Shown here: one piece after another, positions 20,697 to 29,590 of the stretch | Layout of the letters: the number at the start of each line of letters is the position of its first letter | How positions within the stretch are numbered: the first letter of the stretch is position 1 | Source: Oceanitalea stevensii | GTDB taxonomy: Bacteria; Actinomycetota; Actinomycetes; Actinomycetales; Actinomycetaceae | Length of the DNA stretch: 64,000 bases | Reading direction: 5' to 3' | Assembly: GCF_014837105.1 (NCBI RefSeq) | Contig: NZ_JACSPO010000005.1 | Span: forward strand, 131,232 to 195,231 | Notes under the pieces: model-generated | The model's database searches: none | Seen by the model: the letters and a program-made list of their open reading frames with translations, nothing else | What the model was told of the DNA's origin: nothing | Program-made: the position numbers and the translations under genes

Positions 20697-23174
20697 GTGG
20701 CAGACGAGGCGACCGACCCCTTCGTGCGCGTCCGGGGCGCCGCCGAGCACAACCTGCGAGGCGTCGACGTCGACCTCCCCCGGGACGCGATCGTCGCCTT
20801 CACCGGTGTCTCGGGGTCCGGAAAGTCCTCCCTCGCGTTCGGCACCCTGTACGCCGAGGCGCAGCGCCGGTACTTCGAGTCGGTGGCGCCCTACGCCCGC
20901 CGCCTGCTCCAGCAGGTGGGGGCACCGCACGTGCGGGAGGTCACCGGCCTACCGCCCGCCGTCGCCCTCCAGCAGCGCCGCGGCGCCCCGAGCTCCCGCT
21001 CGACGGTGGGCACCCTCACGACGCTCTCCAACCTGCTGCGGATGCTCTACTCCCGGGCGGGCACCTACCCGCCGGGGGCGGCACGGCTGGACGCCGAGGC
21101 GTTCTCCCCGAACACCGCGGCGGGCGCCTGCCCGCGGTGCCACGGGCTCGGCGAGGTGCACGACGTCACCGAGGACCTCCTCGTCCCCGACCGCTCCCTC
21201 AGCATCCGCGACGGCGCGATCGCCGGGTGGCCCGGCGGCTGGCAGGGCAGGAACCTGCGGAGCGTCGTCATGGGCCTGGGCATCGACGTGACCCGGCCCT
21301 GGCGCGAGCTCAGCCCGGAGGACCGGGACTGGCTGCTCTTCACCGACGAGCAGCCCTCGGTGCTCGTCGCCCCCGAGCCCGGCCGCATCGACCACGGCTA
21401 CTACGGGAAGTTCTGGAGCGCGCGCAAGCACGTCATGCACGTGCTCGCGAGCTCCAAGAGCCAGCGGATGCGCGACCGGGCGATGCAGTTCGTCCGCAGC
21501 GTCACCTGCCCCGAGTGCCACGGCGGCCGCATCCGGCCCGCGGCGCTCGCCGTGACCTTTGCCGGCCGCTCGATCGCCGAGGTCGGCGCCATGCCGCTCG
21601 CCGAGGTCGCCGAGCTGCTGCGCCCCGTCGCTGCCCTGCCCGAGGCGGCCGCCGCCACCCCCGGCGCCGGCTCCGGGGAGTCGACCGAGGTGGCGATGCG
21701 GCTCAGCGCCGACCTCGTCGCCCGCATCGACGTGCTCCTCGGACTCGGCCTGGGCTACCTCAGCCTCGCGCGCCCCTCCACGACCCTCTCGCCGGGCGAG
21801 GCCCAGCGCCTGCGGATCGCCACCCAGCTGCGGTCGGGGCTCTTCGGTGTGGTCTACGTGCTCGACGAGCCGTCCGCGGGGCTGCACCCGGCCGACGCCG
21901 AGCCGCTGCTCGACGTGCTCGACCAGCTCAAGGCGTCGGGCAACTCGCTCTTCGTCGTCGAGCACGACATGGACGTGGTGCGCCGGGCCGACTGGGTGGT
22001 CGACATCGGCCCCGGCGCGGGCGAGCGCGGCGGACGCGTGCTCTACAGCGGCCCGGTCGCGGGCCTCGAGGAGGTGGCGGAGTCCGCCACCGGCCTGCAC
22101 CTCTTCGGGCGGACGGAACCGCTGGAGCGGCCCGCCCGCGCACCGCAGGGCTGGCTGCACCTACGCGGCGTCTCCCGCCACAACCTGCGCGACGTCTCCG
22201 TCGACGTGCCCCTCGGCGTGCTCACCGCGGTGACCGGCGTCTCCGGCTCCGGGAAGTCCACCCTCGTCACGCAGGTGCTCGCCGAGGTCGTGCGCCGCCA
22301 CCTCGGCGTCACGCCCGAGGACGACGACGGCGCGGCAGTCGCGCTCGACCTGCGGGACGCGGCGGGCCTCGAGGCCTTCGACCGGCTCGTCCTCGTCGAC
22401 CAGCGCCCGATCGGCCGCACCCCCCGGTCCAACCTCGCGACGTACACCGGGATGTTCGACGCCGTCCGCCGGCTGTACGCGTCGACGGACGAGGCCCGGG
22501 CGCGCGGCTACACCGCCGGCCGGTTCTCCTTCAACGTCCCCGAGGGCCGGTGCGAGACCTGCGAGGGCGAGGGGTTCGTCTCCGTCGAGCTGCTCTTCCT
22601 GCCGGGCACGTACGCGCCGTGCCCCACCTGCCACGGCGCGCGGTACAACGCCGAGACTCTCGAGATCACCTACCGGGGCCGGACCATCGCCGAGGTGCTG
22701 GCGATGTCGGTCGACGACGCCGCGACGTTCCTCGCCGACGTGCCGGCGGCACTCCGCAGCCTGGCGACCCTCCGGGACGTCGGCCTGGGCTACCTGAGCC
22801 TGGGCCAGCCGGCGACCGAGCTCAGCGGCGGTGAGGCACAGCGCATCAAGCTCGCCACCGAGCTGCAGCGCGCCCGGCGCGACCACGCGCTGTACCTGCT
22901 CGACGAGCCGACCGCGGGCCTGCACCCCGCCGACGTCACGCTGCTGCTGCGACAGCTCCACCGGCTCGTCGACGCGGGCAGCACGGTCGTCCTGGTCGAG
23001 CACGACCTCGACACGATCGCGTCCGCCGACTGGGTCGTCGACCTGGGTCCCGGCGGTGGTGATGCGGGGGGACGGGTGGTCGCCGCGGGCACACCGGCCG
23101 AGGTCGCCAGGAGCGCGGACAGCGTCACCGCGCCCTACCTCGCCCGGCGGCTCGGGCGGGCAGGGCACCGGTAG
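20697..23174 (+). CDS. UvrA-like ABC ATPase (paralogue of excinuclease subunit A)
   Basis: An 825-residue tandem ABC ATPase of the UvrA family. First half: Walker A GVSGSGKSS, zinc motif CPRCHGLGEV, CPECHGGRI, signature LSPGEAQRLRIA, Walker B VLDEPSAGLHPAD. Second half: GVSGSGKSTL, CETCEGEG and CPTCHGARYN, LSGGEAQRIKLA, LLDEPTAGLHPAD. It is about 120 residues shorter than canonical UvrA (~950), as in UvrA2/DrrC-type paralogues that lack or reduce the UvrB-binding region. It is thus more likely a drug-tolerance or accessory repair protein than the main UvrA. GTG at 20697 has TACGGT 6 nt upstream (leaderless). Stand-alone after tRNA-Ser. Confidence 0.9.
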   Translation: MADEATDPFVRVRGAAEHNLRGVDVDLPRDAIVAFTGVSGSGKSSLAFGTLYAEAQRRYFESVAPYARRLLQQVGAPHVREVTGLPPAVALQQRRGAPSSRSTVGTLTTLSNLLRMLYSRAGTYPPGAARLDAEAFSPNTAAGACPRCHGLGEVHDVTEDLLVPDRSLSIRDGAIAGWPGGWQGRNLRSVVMGLGIDVTRPWRELSPEDRDWLLFTDEQPSVLVAPEPGRIDHGYYGKFWSARKHVMHVLASSKSQRMRDRAMQFVRSVTCPECHGGRIRPAALAVTFAGRSIAEVGAMPLAEVAELLRPVAALPEAAAATPGAGSGESTEVAMRLSADLVARIDVLLGLGLGYLSLARPSTTLSPGEAQRLRIATQLRSGLFGVVYVLDEPSAGLHPADAEPLLDVLDQLKASGNSLFVVEHDMDVVRRADWVVDIGPGAGERGGRVLYSGPVAGLEEVAESATGLHLFGRTEPLERPARAPQGWLHLRGVSRHNLRDVSVDVPLGVLTAVTGVSGSGKSTLVTQVLAEVVRRHLGVTPEDDDGAAVALDLRDAAGLEAFDRLVLVDQRPIGRTPRSNLATYTGMFDAVRRLYASTDEARARGYTAGRFSFNVPEGRCETCEGEGFVSVELLFLPGTYAPCPTCHGARYNAETLEITYRGRTIAEVLAMSVDDAATFLADVPAALRSLATLRDVGLGYLSLGQPATELSGGEAQRIKLATELQRARRDHALYLLDEPTAGLHPADVTLLLRQLHRLVDAGSTVVLVEHDLDTIASADWVVDLGPGGGDAGGRVVAAGTPAEVARSADSVTAPYLARRLGRAGHR

Positions 23175-23231
23175 TCCGCCCCCTCGTCCCGCCACCTCCC
23201 GAAACCCGCGGGTCGCACCTACTATCGACGG

Positions 23232-23555
23232 GTGATCTTCAAGGCAGTCGGCGATGGCCGTCCCTACCCGGACCACGGTGTGGAGACCACCCGCGACTGG
23301 GCCGCGGTCGCACCGCGGCAGGTCCGGCTGGACGAGCTCGTCACCACCAAGAGCGAGCTCGACCTGCGCCATCTCCTGGCGGAGGACTCCACCTTCTACG
23401 GCGACCTCTTCGCCCACGTCGTCTCCTGGCGCGGCGTCCTCTACCTCGAGGACGGGCTGCACCGGGCGCTGCGCGCGGCCCTCCAGCAACGCCTCCACGT
23501 GCACGCGCGGGTCCTCGAGCTGGACCTCGACGGGACGGTCCTGTCCGCCGGCTGA
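23232..23555 (+). CDS. conserved small protein (often labelled VapB-like antitoxin)
   Basis: A 107-residue soluble protein beginning MIFKAVGDGRPYPDHGVETT and ending DLDGTVLSAG, with a central EDSTFYGDLFAHVV and VLYLEDGLHRALRAALQQR. As I recall, near-identical small proteins are widespread in actinobacteria beside LytR_C genes and carry an automatic VapB label. No VapC toxin is adjacent and no RHH or AbrB DNA-binding motif is visible, so the antitoxin label is doubtful. The EDGLHR stretch faintly resembles the ParB-like (V)DGHHR motif, an untested idea. GTG at 23232 follows TACTAT by 6 nt (leaderless). Confidence 0.8.
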   Translation: MIFKAVGDGRPYPDHGVETTRDWAAVAPRQVRLDELVTTKSELDLRHLLAEDSTFYGDLFAHVVSWRGVLYLEDGLHRALRAALQQRLHVHARVLELDLDGTVLSAG

Positions 23556-23626
23556 ACCGGGCGTCTCACGGACCCGCCGAGTGACGGGTTCACGCCGGGG
23601 AGCGCCCACGCACTACCTTGGCCTCT

Positions 23627-24262
23627 GTGACGACTGACCCAGCCGAGGCCGCGCGCCGTCGTGCCGCCCGTCGCCGCCATCTCCAGCAGCGCCAGACCCT
23701 GATCTTCGGGATCATCATCACCGCGATGCTCGCGGTGGCGCTGGTGGCCGCCGCGATGTGGGGCAACGTGATCCCCTCACCCTTCGCCCGCCCCTTCAGC
23801 TCTCCGGAGCCCACCGACGCGGCCAGCGCGAACGTGCCCTGCCCGCCCGTGGACGCCCTCCCGGCGCCCTACAGCGAGATCACCGCGAACGTGTACAACG
23901 CGACGGACGAGACCGGCCTCGCCGCCCGCACCGCCAGCGGCCTGGCGCAGTACGGCGTCGTCATCTCCCAGGAGGCGAACTACGGGGGCAACCTCGAGGG
24001 TGTCGCGAACATCGTGAGCGGACCGCGCGGCCTGCAGGCCGCCTACACGGTCGCCCAGATCGTGCCCGGTTCGACCGTGTCGCTCGACGGGCGCGACGAC
24101 GCCACCATCGACGTCGTCCTCGGCGGTGCCTTCAGCGAGGTGCCCGCGCCCGAGGAGACGGCCGTGGACCCCGAGCAGCCGCTCCCCCCGCCGCCGGGCT
24201 GCACGCCCGTCCCGGTCCCGAGCGACCCCGCCGAGGACGAGGAGGCGACGGCGGAGGGCTGA
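23627..24262 (+). CDS. membrane-anchored LytR C-terminal domain protein
   Basis: A 211-residue protein with a basic N-terminus (ARRRAARRRHLQQRQ), one membrane helix (IFGIIITAMLAVALVAAAMW) and an extracytoplasmic LytR_C domain (EITANVYNATDETGLAART to DATIDVVLGGAF), ending in an acidic Pro-rich tail. The domain normally sits at the C-terminus of LytR-CpsA-Psr wall ligases; alone, it is probably a cell-envelope accessory protein. GTG at 23627 is chosen because TACCTT lies 7 nt upstream; a TTG three codons earlier is the alternative. Confidence 0.87.
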   Translation: MTTDPAEAARRRAARRRHLQQRQTLIFGIIITAMLAVALVAAAMWGNVIPSPFARPFSSPEPTDAASANVPCPPVDALPAPYSEITANVYNATDETGLAARTASGLAQYGVVISQEANYGGNLEGVANIVSGPRGLQAAYTVAQIVPGSTVSLDGRDDATIDVVLGGAFSEVPAPEETAVDPEQPLPPPPGCTPVPVPSDPAEDEEATAEG

Positions 24263-24293
24263 GCCGCTCCGCCGTCCCCTGGTCCCTCGGGCC

Positions 24294-25595
24294 TCAGCCC
24301 TCGCGCGAGGCGTCCGGCACCGAGGCCGGGCTCGCCGGCTCCGCCGTCGTCCCGCGCCACCGGGCCAGCGCCCGCATGACGTGGTAGACCCCGAGCGCCG
24401 CGGCCGTGCCGAGCGCGATGCCCTCGAAGCGCAGGTCCCCGGCCACCCACGTGTAGTTCGCGATGCCGACGATGAGGGCGATGGCGGCCGTCGTGAGGTT
24501 GACGGGGTCGGAGAAGTCGACCTTGGCCTGCACCCAGATGCGTGCACCGAGCACGCCGATCATCCCGTACAGGACGGTCGCGGCGCCGCCGAGGACACCC
24601 GCGGGGACGGTGTTGATGAGCTCGCCGAACTTCGGGGACATGCTGAGGACGAGCGCGACGACGGCGGCCACGCCGTAGGCGGCGGTCGAGTAGACGCGGG
24701 TCGCGGCCATGACGCCGATGTTCTCGGCGTAGGTCGTCGTGCCCGAGCCGCCGCCGGCACCGGCGAGCGTCGTCGCCAGGCCGTCGGCGAGGAGCGCACG
24801 GCCGGTCACGTCGTCGAGGTTCTCCCCCGTCATCGCGGCCACGGACTTCACGTGGCCGATGTTCTCGGCGATGAGGACGATGACGACCGGCACGAACAGG
24901 CCCAGGAGCGCCGGGTCGAAGCTCGGGGCGGTGAAGGTCGGCAGCCCGAGCCAGTCCGCCTGCTCCACGCGCGTGAAGCTCACCTCGTCGCGCAGGACGG
25001 CGACGACGTAGCCGGCGAGCACGCCGACGAGGATGGCGAGCCGGCCGAGGATCCCCCGGAACAGCACCGTGACGAGGACGACGACGGCGATGGTCACCAG
25101 GGCCGTCGCCGGCGCCGTCCTCACGTTGTTCCACGCGCTCGGCGCGAGGTTGAAGCCGATGAGGGCGACGACGGTGCCCGTGACGATCGGCGGCATGACG
25201 ACGTCGATCCAGCGCGAGCCGGCGAAGTGGACGAGCAGCCCGACGAGGGCGAGGAGCACGCCGACGACGAGGATGCCGCCGAGCGCGGCGGACATCCCGC
25301 CCACCTGCGTCGCCGCACCGATGGGGGCGATGAACGCGAAGCTCGACCCGAGGTAGCTGGGGACCCGGTTGCGCGTGATGAGGAGGAACAGGATCGTGCC
25401 GACGGCGGAGAAGAAGAGCGTCGTCGACGGCGGGAAGCCCGTGATGAGCGGGACGAGGAAGGTCGCGCCGAACATCGCGACGACGTGCTGGGAGCCGATC
25501 CCGATGGTCCGCGGCCAGCTCAGCCGCTCGCGGGGGCCGACCACCTCGCCCGGTCCGACTCGGACCCCGTCCCCGTGAACCGTCCAGATCGCCAT
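24294..25595 (-). CDS. uraA: uracil/xanthine permease of the NCS2 family
   Basis: A 433-residue membrane transporter with ~14 helices. IAENIGHVKSVAAMTG and GGSGTTTYAENIGVMAATRV are the two glutamate-bearing substrate motifs of UraA/RutG-type uracil:proton symporters. The ATG at 25595 follows a GAAGGG-like site and precedes MAIWTVHGDGVRVGPGEVVG; the much longer frame upstream overlaps the divergent DUF4190 gene and is not coding. With upp at 30228 it could serve uracil salvage, though the two are not adjacent. Confidence 0.92.
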   Translation of the reverse strand: MAIWTVHGDGVRVGPGEVVGPRERLSWPRTIGIGSQHVVAMFGATFLVPLITGFPPSTTLFFSAVGTILFLLITRNRVPSYLGSSFAFIAPIGAATQVGGMSAALGGILVVGVLLALVGLLVHFAGSRWIDVVMPPIVTGTVVALIGFNLAPSAWNNVRTAPATALVTIAVVVLVTVLFRGILGRLAILVGVLAGYVVAVLRDEVSFTRVEQADWLGLPTFTAPSFDPALLGLFVPVVIVLIAENIGHVKSVAAMTGENLDDVTGRALLADGLATTLAGAGGGSGTTTYAENIGVMAATRVYSTAAYGVAAVVALVLSMSPKFGELINTVPAGVLGGAATVLYGMIGVLGARIWVQAKVDFSDPVNLTTAAIALIVGIANYTWVAGDLRFEGIALGTAAALGVYHVMRALARWRGTTAEPASPASVPDASREG

Positions 25596-25691
25596 GTCCG
25601 TGCCCTTCGCCGCAGGTGTGTACGCCGCCGGGAAGAGTAGCGCCACCGCGGGCCCCGCCCCGGCCGTGTCCCACCGTGCAATCCTTGACGC

Positions 25692-26138
25692 GTGGACGAC
25701 GGTCAGTGGCGCGCACCCGGGCGTGACGACCGTGCGCCGCGGGCCGAGCCCTACGCCCCCGCCGGCGCACCGGTCCCGGTGGGCGAGCCCTACGGGGGCG
25801 CACCGGCGCCGTCGCCGTACGTGACGCCGTCGTCGTCCGCGTTCGGCACGAGCGAGCGCCACCGCGAGCGGGTGCTCGGCGGGGCCGGCTACGACAGCCC
25901 CGCCTACCGCAACGACCGCGTCGCGGTCACGACGATGGTGTTCGGGGTCCTCGGGGTGGTCGTGCCGGGGCTGTGCCTGGTCGCGATCGCCTTCGGGCAC
26001 CTGGGCCTGCACCGGCTGCGGACCTCCTACGAGGGCGGACGCGGGCTCGCGGTGGCCGGACTCGCTCTCGGGTACGCGATGACCGCAGTGTGGACAGGGC
26101 TGTTCCTCCTGTTCCTCTCCGCGCGGACACTGATCTGA
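25692..26138 (+). CDS. DUF4190 small membrane protein
   Basis: A 148-residue protein with a Pro/Ala-rich polar N-terminal half and two membrane helices (VAVTTMVFGVLGVVVPGLCLV and GLALGYAMTAVWTGLFLLFL) joined by GHLGLHRLRTSYEGGRGLAVAG, the pattern of DUF4190. Function unknown. GTG at 25692; AATCCT 6 nt upstream is a degenerate leaderless -10. The GATase gene begins 31 bp downstream. Confidence 0.8.
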   Translation: MDDGQWRAPGRDDRAPRAEPYAPAGAPVPVGEPYGGAPAPSPYVTPSSSAFGTSERHRERVLGGAGYDSPAYRNDRVAVTTMVFGVLGVVVPGLCLVAIAFGHLGLHRLRTSYEGGRGLAVAGLALGYAMTAVWTGLFLLFLSARTLI

Positions 26139-26169
26139 GCGAGCCGCGGCGCGCAGGTAGCCTGCGGAC

Positions 26170-26901
26170 GTGAAGCCCTTCCTGCTGATCTCCACCCGCT
26201 CCGAGGACGACGCCGCCGACTCGGAGTACGCGTCGATGCTCGCGCTGGGCGGACTCGCCGAGGCCGAGCTCGAGCGGCTGCGGCTCGAGGCCGAGCCGCT
26301 CCCGGACCTCGACCTCGAGGCCTACTCGGGCATCATCCTCGGCGGCAGCCCCTTCACCAGCTCGGTCCCCGACGAGCACAAGAGCGACACCCAGCGCCGC
26401 GTGGAGGCCGAGCTCAGCGGCCTGCTCGACGTCCTGGTGGAGCGCGACTACCCCTTCTTCGGGGCCTGCTACGGGATCGGCACGCTCGCCCGGCACATCG
26501 GCGGGGTCCTCGACGGCACCTACTCCGAGCCGATCAGCGCGCCGGTCATCTCGCTGACCGACGAGGGCCGAGCCGACCCCGTCCTCGCGGGGCTGCCGAC
26601 GTCCTTCCAGGCGTTCGTCGGTCACAAGGAGGCGTGCACGCACCTGCCGGAGAGCGCCGTCATCCTCGCCACCTCCGAGCACTGCCCGGTGCAGATGTTC
26701 CGGGTGCGCTCGAACCTCTACGGCACCCAGTTCCACCCCGAGCTCACCCTCGAGGCGCTCGTCGAGCGGATGACCGTCTACCGGCACGCCGGCTACTTCG
26801 ACCCCGACGACTTCGACGAGGTCCACCGCGAGGTCGCGGCCGCCGACGTCTCCGCGGCCGGACAGATCCTCACGAACTTCGTCCGGCGCTACGCGCGCTG
26901 A
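26170..26901 (+). CDS. class I glutamine amidotransferase-like protein
   Basis: A 243-residue cytoplasmic protein of the GMP-synthase-like GATase class. The nucleophile elbow FFGACYGIGTLA has Cys100, and GTQFHPEL holds His189 and Glu191, completing the triad. GIILGGSPFTS is the oxyanion region. Such stand-alone GATases act in gamma-glutamyl hydrolysis or as unassigned amidotransferases; no synthase partner is adjacent. The leaderless GTG at 26170 has TAGCCT 6 nt upstream. Confidence 0.9.
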   Translation: MKPFLLISTRSEDDAADSEYASMLALGGLAEAELERLRLEAEPLPDLDLEAYSGIILGGSPFTSSVPDEHKSDTQRRVEAELSGLLDVLVERDYPFFGACYGIGTLARHIGGVLDGTYSEPISAPVISLTDEGRADPVLAGLPTSFQAFVGHKEACTHLPESAVILATSEHCPVQMFRVRSNLYGTQFHPELTLEALVERMTVYRHAGYFDPDDFDEVHREVAAADVSAAGQILTNFVRRYAR

Positions 26902-26912
26902 GGAACGGCAAA

Positions 26913-26944
26913 CGGCCCGGGCCCCCGCTGGGGGACCCGGGCCG
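26913..26944. terminator. Bidirectional terminator between GATase and tRNA-Ser
   Basis: CGGCCCGGGCCCCC and GGGGGACCCGGGCCG form a near-perfect GC stem of about 14 bp with a short loop, located between convergent GATase and tRNA-Ser(CGA). Confidence 0.85.
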
Positions 26945-26950
26945 CGCTGG

Positions 26951-27035
26951 CGGTAGCGGTGGGATTTGAACCCACGGTGGCTTGCACCACACAGCATTTC
27001 GAGTGCTGCACCTTCGGCCGCTCGGACACGCTACC
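26951..27035 (-). tRNA. tRNA-Ser(CGA)
   Basis: An 85-nt class II tRNA on the minus strand. Acceptor GGTAGCG pairs with CGCTACC, anticodon loop CTCGAAA gives CGA, long variable arm, T-arm GGTTCAAATCC. No encoded CCA. Confidence 0.96.
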
Positions 27036-27122
27036 TCGGCGACCGAGTGTACCGGCCAGCCCGCCCGAGCAACTAATCCCCGGCCGGCCGCGGCGCTGTG
27101 GGCCTCACCTCAGCCCCGTTCC

Positions 27123-27148
27123 CTCAGGACGGGCCCGCTTCTGCCGAT
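27123..27148 (+). promoter_or_regulatory. Candidate flagellar sigma (FliA-type) promoter
   Basis: CTCA (27123-27126), 16 bp, GCCGAT (27143-27148). This fits the motility-sigma pattern CTCA-N15-17-GCCGAT reported for actinobacteria. It lies 47 bp before the start of the PAS/chemoreceptor pair, where such a promoter would be expected. Confidence 0.55.
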
Positions 27149-27195
27149 CGTTCGGCCTGAAGGGAAAGCAGTCTTTCGAGAGGTGGGCCAGACCC

Positions 27196-27726
27196 GTGCG
27201 AGCAACGGCGCCGACAGGAGTGGCGCGCACCTTCGGTGAGGACGAGATCATCGTGTCCAAGACCGACCTCAAAGGCCGGATCACCTACGCGAACGACGTC
27301 TTCCTCCGGGTCTCGGCGTACGAGGAGGACGACGTCCTCGGCCAGCCCCACAGCCTTATCCGCCACCCGGAGACGCCCCGCGGCCTCTTCCACCTGCTGT
27401 GGGACACCATCCAGGGCGGGGACGAGATCTTCGCCTACATCAACAACCTCGCCAGGGACGGCGCCCACTACTGGGTGCTCGCCCACGTGACGCCCACCCG
27501 CGACGCCCGCGGCGCCGTCGTCGGCTACCACTCCAGCCGCCGGTCCCCCTCGCCCGTCGCGGTCGCGCAGGTCGAGAAGGTCTACGCCCGCATGCGCGCG
27601 GCCGAGGCCGGTCACCGGCGGGCCGTGGACGCGGCCGCGGCGTCCCGCGCCGCGCTCGAGGAGCTGCTGGACGGGCAGCTCTATGACGAGCTCGTCTGGA
27701 CCCTCGTCGAGGGAGGGCAGGCATGA
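27196..27726 (+). CDS. Aer-type PAS domain sensor protein
   Basis: A 176-residue soluble protein whose residues ~15-125 form a PAS domain very like that of the aerotaxis receptor Aer: [33 protein letters not shown] and [11 protein letters not shown] are the Aer landmarks, and in Aer this fold holds FAD. A helical tail follows (residues ~125-176). No membrane segment. GTG at 27196 is chosen for GAGGTGG 9 nt upstream; the open frame further left crosses tRNA-Ser. The stop overlaps the start of the next gene (ATGA), so sensor and chemoreceptor are made together. FAD binding and aerotaxis are inferred. Confidence 0.88.
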   Translation: MRATAPTGVARTFGEDEIIVSKTDLKGRITYANDVFLRVSAYEEDDVLGQPHSLIRHPETPRGLFHLLWDTIQGGDEIFAYINNLARDGAHYWVLAHVTPTRDARGAVVGYHSSRRSPSPVAVAQVEKVYARMRAAEAGHRRAVDAAAASRAALEELLDGQLYDELVWTLVEGGQA

Positions 27727-28622
27727 GCCGTAAGCAGGACGCCGCCAGGATCGCCGCGCTCGAGGCGGAGCTCGCCACCCACCGCACCGCCCAGGCCGCC
27801 GTGACCGCCGTCGTCGAACGCGCCGCCGCCGGTGACCTCGAGGCCCGCGTGCCGGCCCTCGGCGAGGAGGTCCCCGCCGAGGCGCTGCGCGACGGCGTCA
27901 ACCGGCTCCTCGACGTCACCGACGCCTTCGTCCGTGAGTCCCAGGCGGCACTCACCGCCGCCGCGGACGGACGTTTCCACCGCCGCTTCCTCCAGCAGGG
28001 CATGCCGGGCAGCTTCCGTGAGGGGGCCGCTCGGATCGACGCGGGGCGTGCGTCGATGGAGGACGGTGCCCGGCGGCTCGCGGAGCAGGTCGACGCACGG
28101 ACGAGCTTCGCCGACTCCGCGCTGGCCGCCTCCGCGCAGGTCACCGCCGACCTCGGTGAGGTCGCGTCCTCGACGAGCCACCTGGCGGCGTCGACCGCAG
28201 CCGCCGTCGGCGAGGCGCACGCGGCACTGGGCACCATGCGTGAGCTCGAGGAGGCCTCAGCCGCCACCGCCGAGGCCGTCACCCTCATCAGCACGGTGGC
28301 CGCACAGACCCGCATGCTCGCGCTCAACGCCACCATCGAGGCCGCCCGGGCGGGCGACGCCGGCCGCGGCTTCGCCGTCGTCGCCCACGAGGTGCGCTCG
28401 CTCGCGGACGAGACAGCCACGTCCGCCGCACGGATCGGCGCCCAGATGGAGACCGCCATCGCCTCGGCCCACGAGGCCGCCGCGACCATCGACCGGATCG
28501 CCCGGCTCGTCGGCGAGATGGACACGCAGGTCGGCACCATCACGGCCGCCACCGGCGCGGGCTCGACGCTCGCGGAGATGGTCCACTCGCTGCGGGAGCA
28601 GATCGGCACCTTCGCCGGCTGA
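27723..28622 (+). CDS. soluble methyl-accepting chemotaxis protein
   Basis: A 299-residue all-helical receptor without signal peptide or membrane helix. The conserved hairpin tip reads [20 protein letters not shown], continuing [20 protein letters not shown]. The N-terminal ~110 residues resemble a degenerate HAMP-like or linker region ([20 protein letters not shown]). Coupled by ATGA overlap to the Aer-like PAS protein, it probably forms a two-polypeptide version of Aer that signals cell redox or oxygen to CheA. No cheA, cheW or flagellar gene is in the window. Confidence 0.92.
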   Translation: MSRKQDAARIAALEAELATHRTAQAAVTAVVERAAAGDLEARVPALGEEVPAEALRDGVNRLLDVTDAFVRESQAALTAAADGRFHRRFLQQGMPGSFREGAARIDAGRASMEDGARRLAEQVDARTSFADSALAASAQVTADLGEVASSTSHLAASTAAAVGEAHAALGTMRELEEASAATAEAVTLISTVAAQTRMLALNATIEAARAGDAGRGFAVVAHEVRSLADETATSAARIGAQMETAIASAHEAAATIDRIARLVGEMDTQVGTITAATGAGSTLAEMVHSLREQIGTFAG

Positions 28623-28655
28623 GCGGACCGGCGGGGCCGGGGTTAGCCTCGGCCG

Positions 28656-29558
28656 GTGGACCCGCTACGCCCCCTCATCGTCGCGCCGCCGGCCGACGCC
28701 GCCCGGCCCGAGCCGGAGGACGTCCCGGCCGCGCTTGCTCCCGTCGTCGACCTCCTGTCCGGAGCGAGGGTGGCGGCGCTGACCGGGGCCGGGCTGTCGA
28801 CCGACTCGGGCGTGCCGGACTACCGCAGCCCCGGTTCCCCGCCGCGGCGGCCGATGACGCTGCAGGAGTTCATCGCCACCGAGGAGCACCGCCGCCACTA
28901 CTGGGCGCGCAACCACCTCGGCTGGCGCCACCTGCGCGACGTCAACCCCAACGCCGGCCACGCCGCGCTGGCGCTCATGGAGTACGAGGGCACCGTCAAC
29001 GGGGTCGTCACCCAGAACATCGACCTCCTCCATCTCAAGGCCGGGTCCCGCAACGTCGTCCACCTCCACGGGCGGTTCGACCAGGTGGTCTGCCGCGACT
29101 GCGGGCGCACGTTCTCCCGGGAGGCCCACGACCAGGCCCTGTCCGCGCTCAACCCGGGCTGGCGGGAGCGGCACGTCGACGACGTCGAGGTCGCCCCGGA
29201 CGCCGACGCCGCCCTGGAGAGCACCGCCGACTTCCGCGTCGCGCCCTGCCCGCGCTGCGGCGGCACCCTCATGCCCGACGTCGTCTTCTTCGGCGGCACG
29301 ACGCCGCGGGAGCGGGTGGAGCACGCCCGGGGAATCGTCGACGAGGCCGACGCCCTGCTGGTGGCCGGCTCCTCGCTGGCGGTGATGTCCGGGCTGCGCT
29401 TCGTGCGCCAGGCCGCCAAGTCCGGCAAGCCGGTCGTCATCCTCACCCGGGGCGAGACACGCGGGGACGACCTCGCGACGGCGAAGGTCGAGGTCAGCAC
29501 GACCCTCGCCCTGCCCTACCTCGCCCGGATGCTGCCATCCCGCCACGCCGACGGCTAG
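28656..29558 (+). CDS. Sir2-family NAD-dependent deacylase
   Basis: A 300-residue sirtuin. Landmarks in order: NAD motif ALTGAGLSTDSGVPDYRSPG, TQNIDLLHLKAG, catalytic His in NVVHLHGR, zinc cysteines CRDC and CPRC, MPDVVFFGGTTP, and GSSLAVMSGLRFVRQA. The SPGSPPRRPMTLQEF segment points to the class II (SIRT4-like) branch. Bacterial sirtuins reactivate acetylated acetyl-CoA synthetase; acsA in this window is a natural candidate substrate. GTG at 28656 has TAGCCT 6 nt upstream (leaderless). Confidence 0.94.
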   Translation: MDPLRPLIVAPPADAARPEPEDVPAALAPVVDLLSGARVAALTGAGLSTDSGVPDYRSPGSPPRRPMTLQEFIATEEHRRHYWARNHLGWRHLRDVNPNAGHAALALMEYEGTVNGVVTQNIDLLHLKAGSRNVVHLHGRFDQVVCRDCGRTFSREAHDQALSALNPGWRERHVDDVEVAPDADAALESTADFRVAPCPRCGGTLMPDVVFFGGTTPRERVEHARGIVDEADALLVAGSSLAVMSGLRFVRQAAKSGKPVVILTRGETRGDDLATAKVEVSTTLALPYLARMLPSRHADG

Positions 29559-29590
29559 GGTCTCCCGCGGCGCACCGGCGTCGCTGTCGC

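Noticed and set aside
26959-27195. N-terminal extension of the PAS protein
   Set aside because: It would translate across tRNA-Ser(CGA) and the promoter; GTG 27196 has a ribosome binding site.
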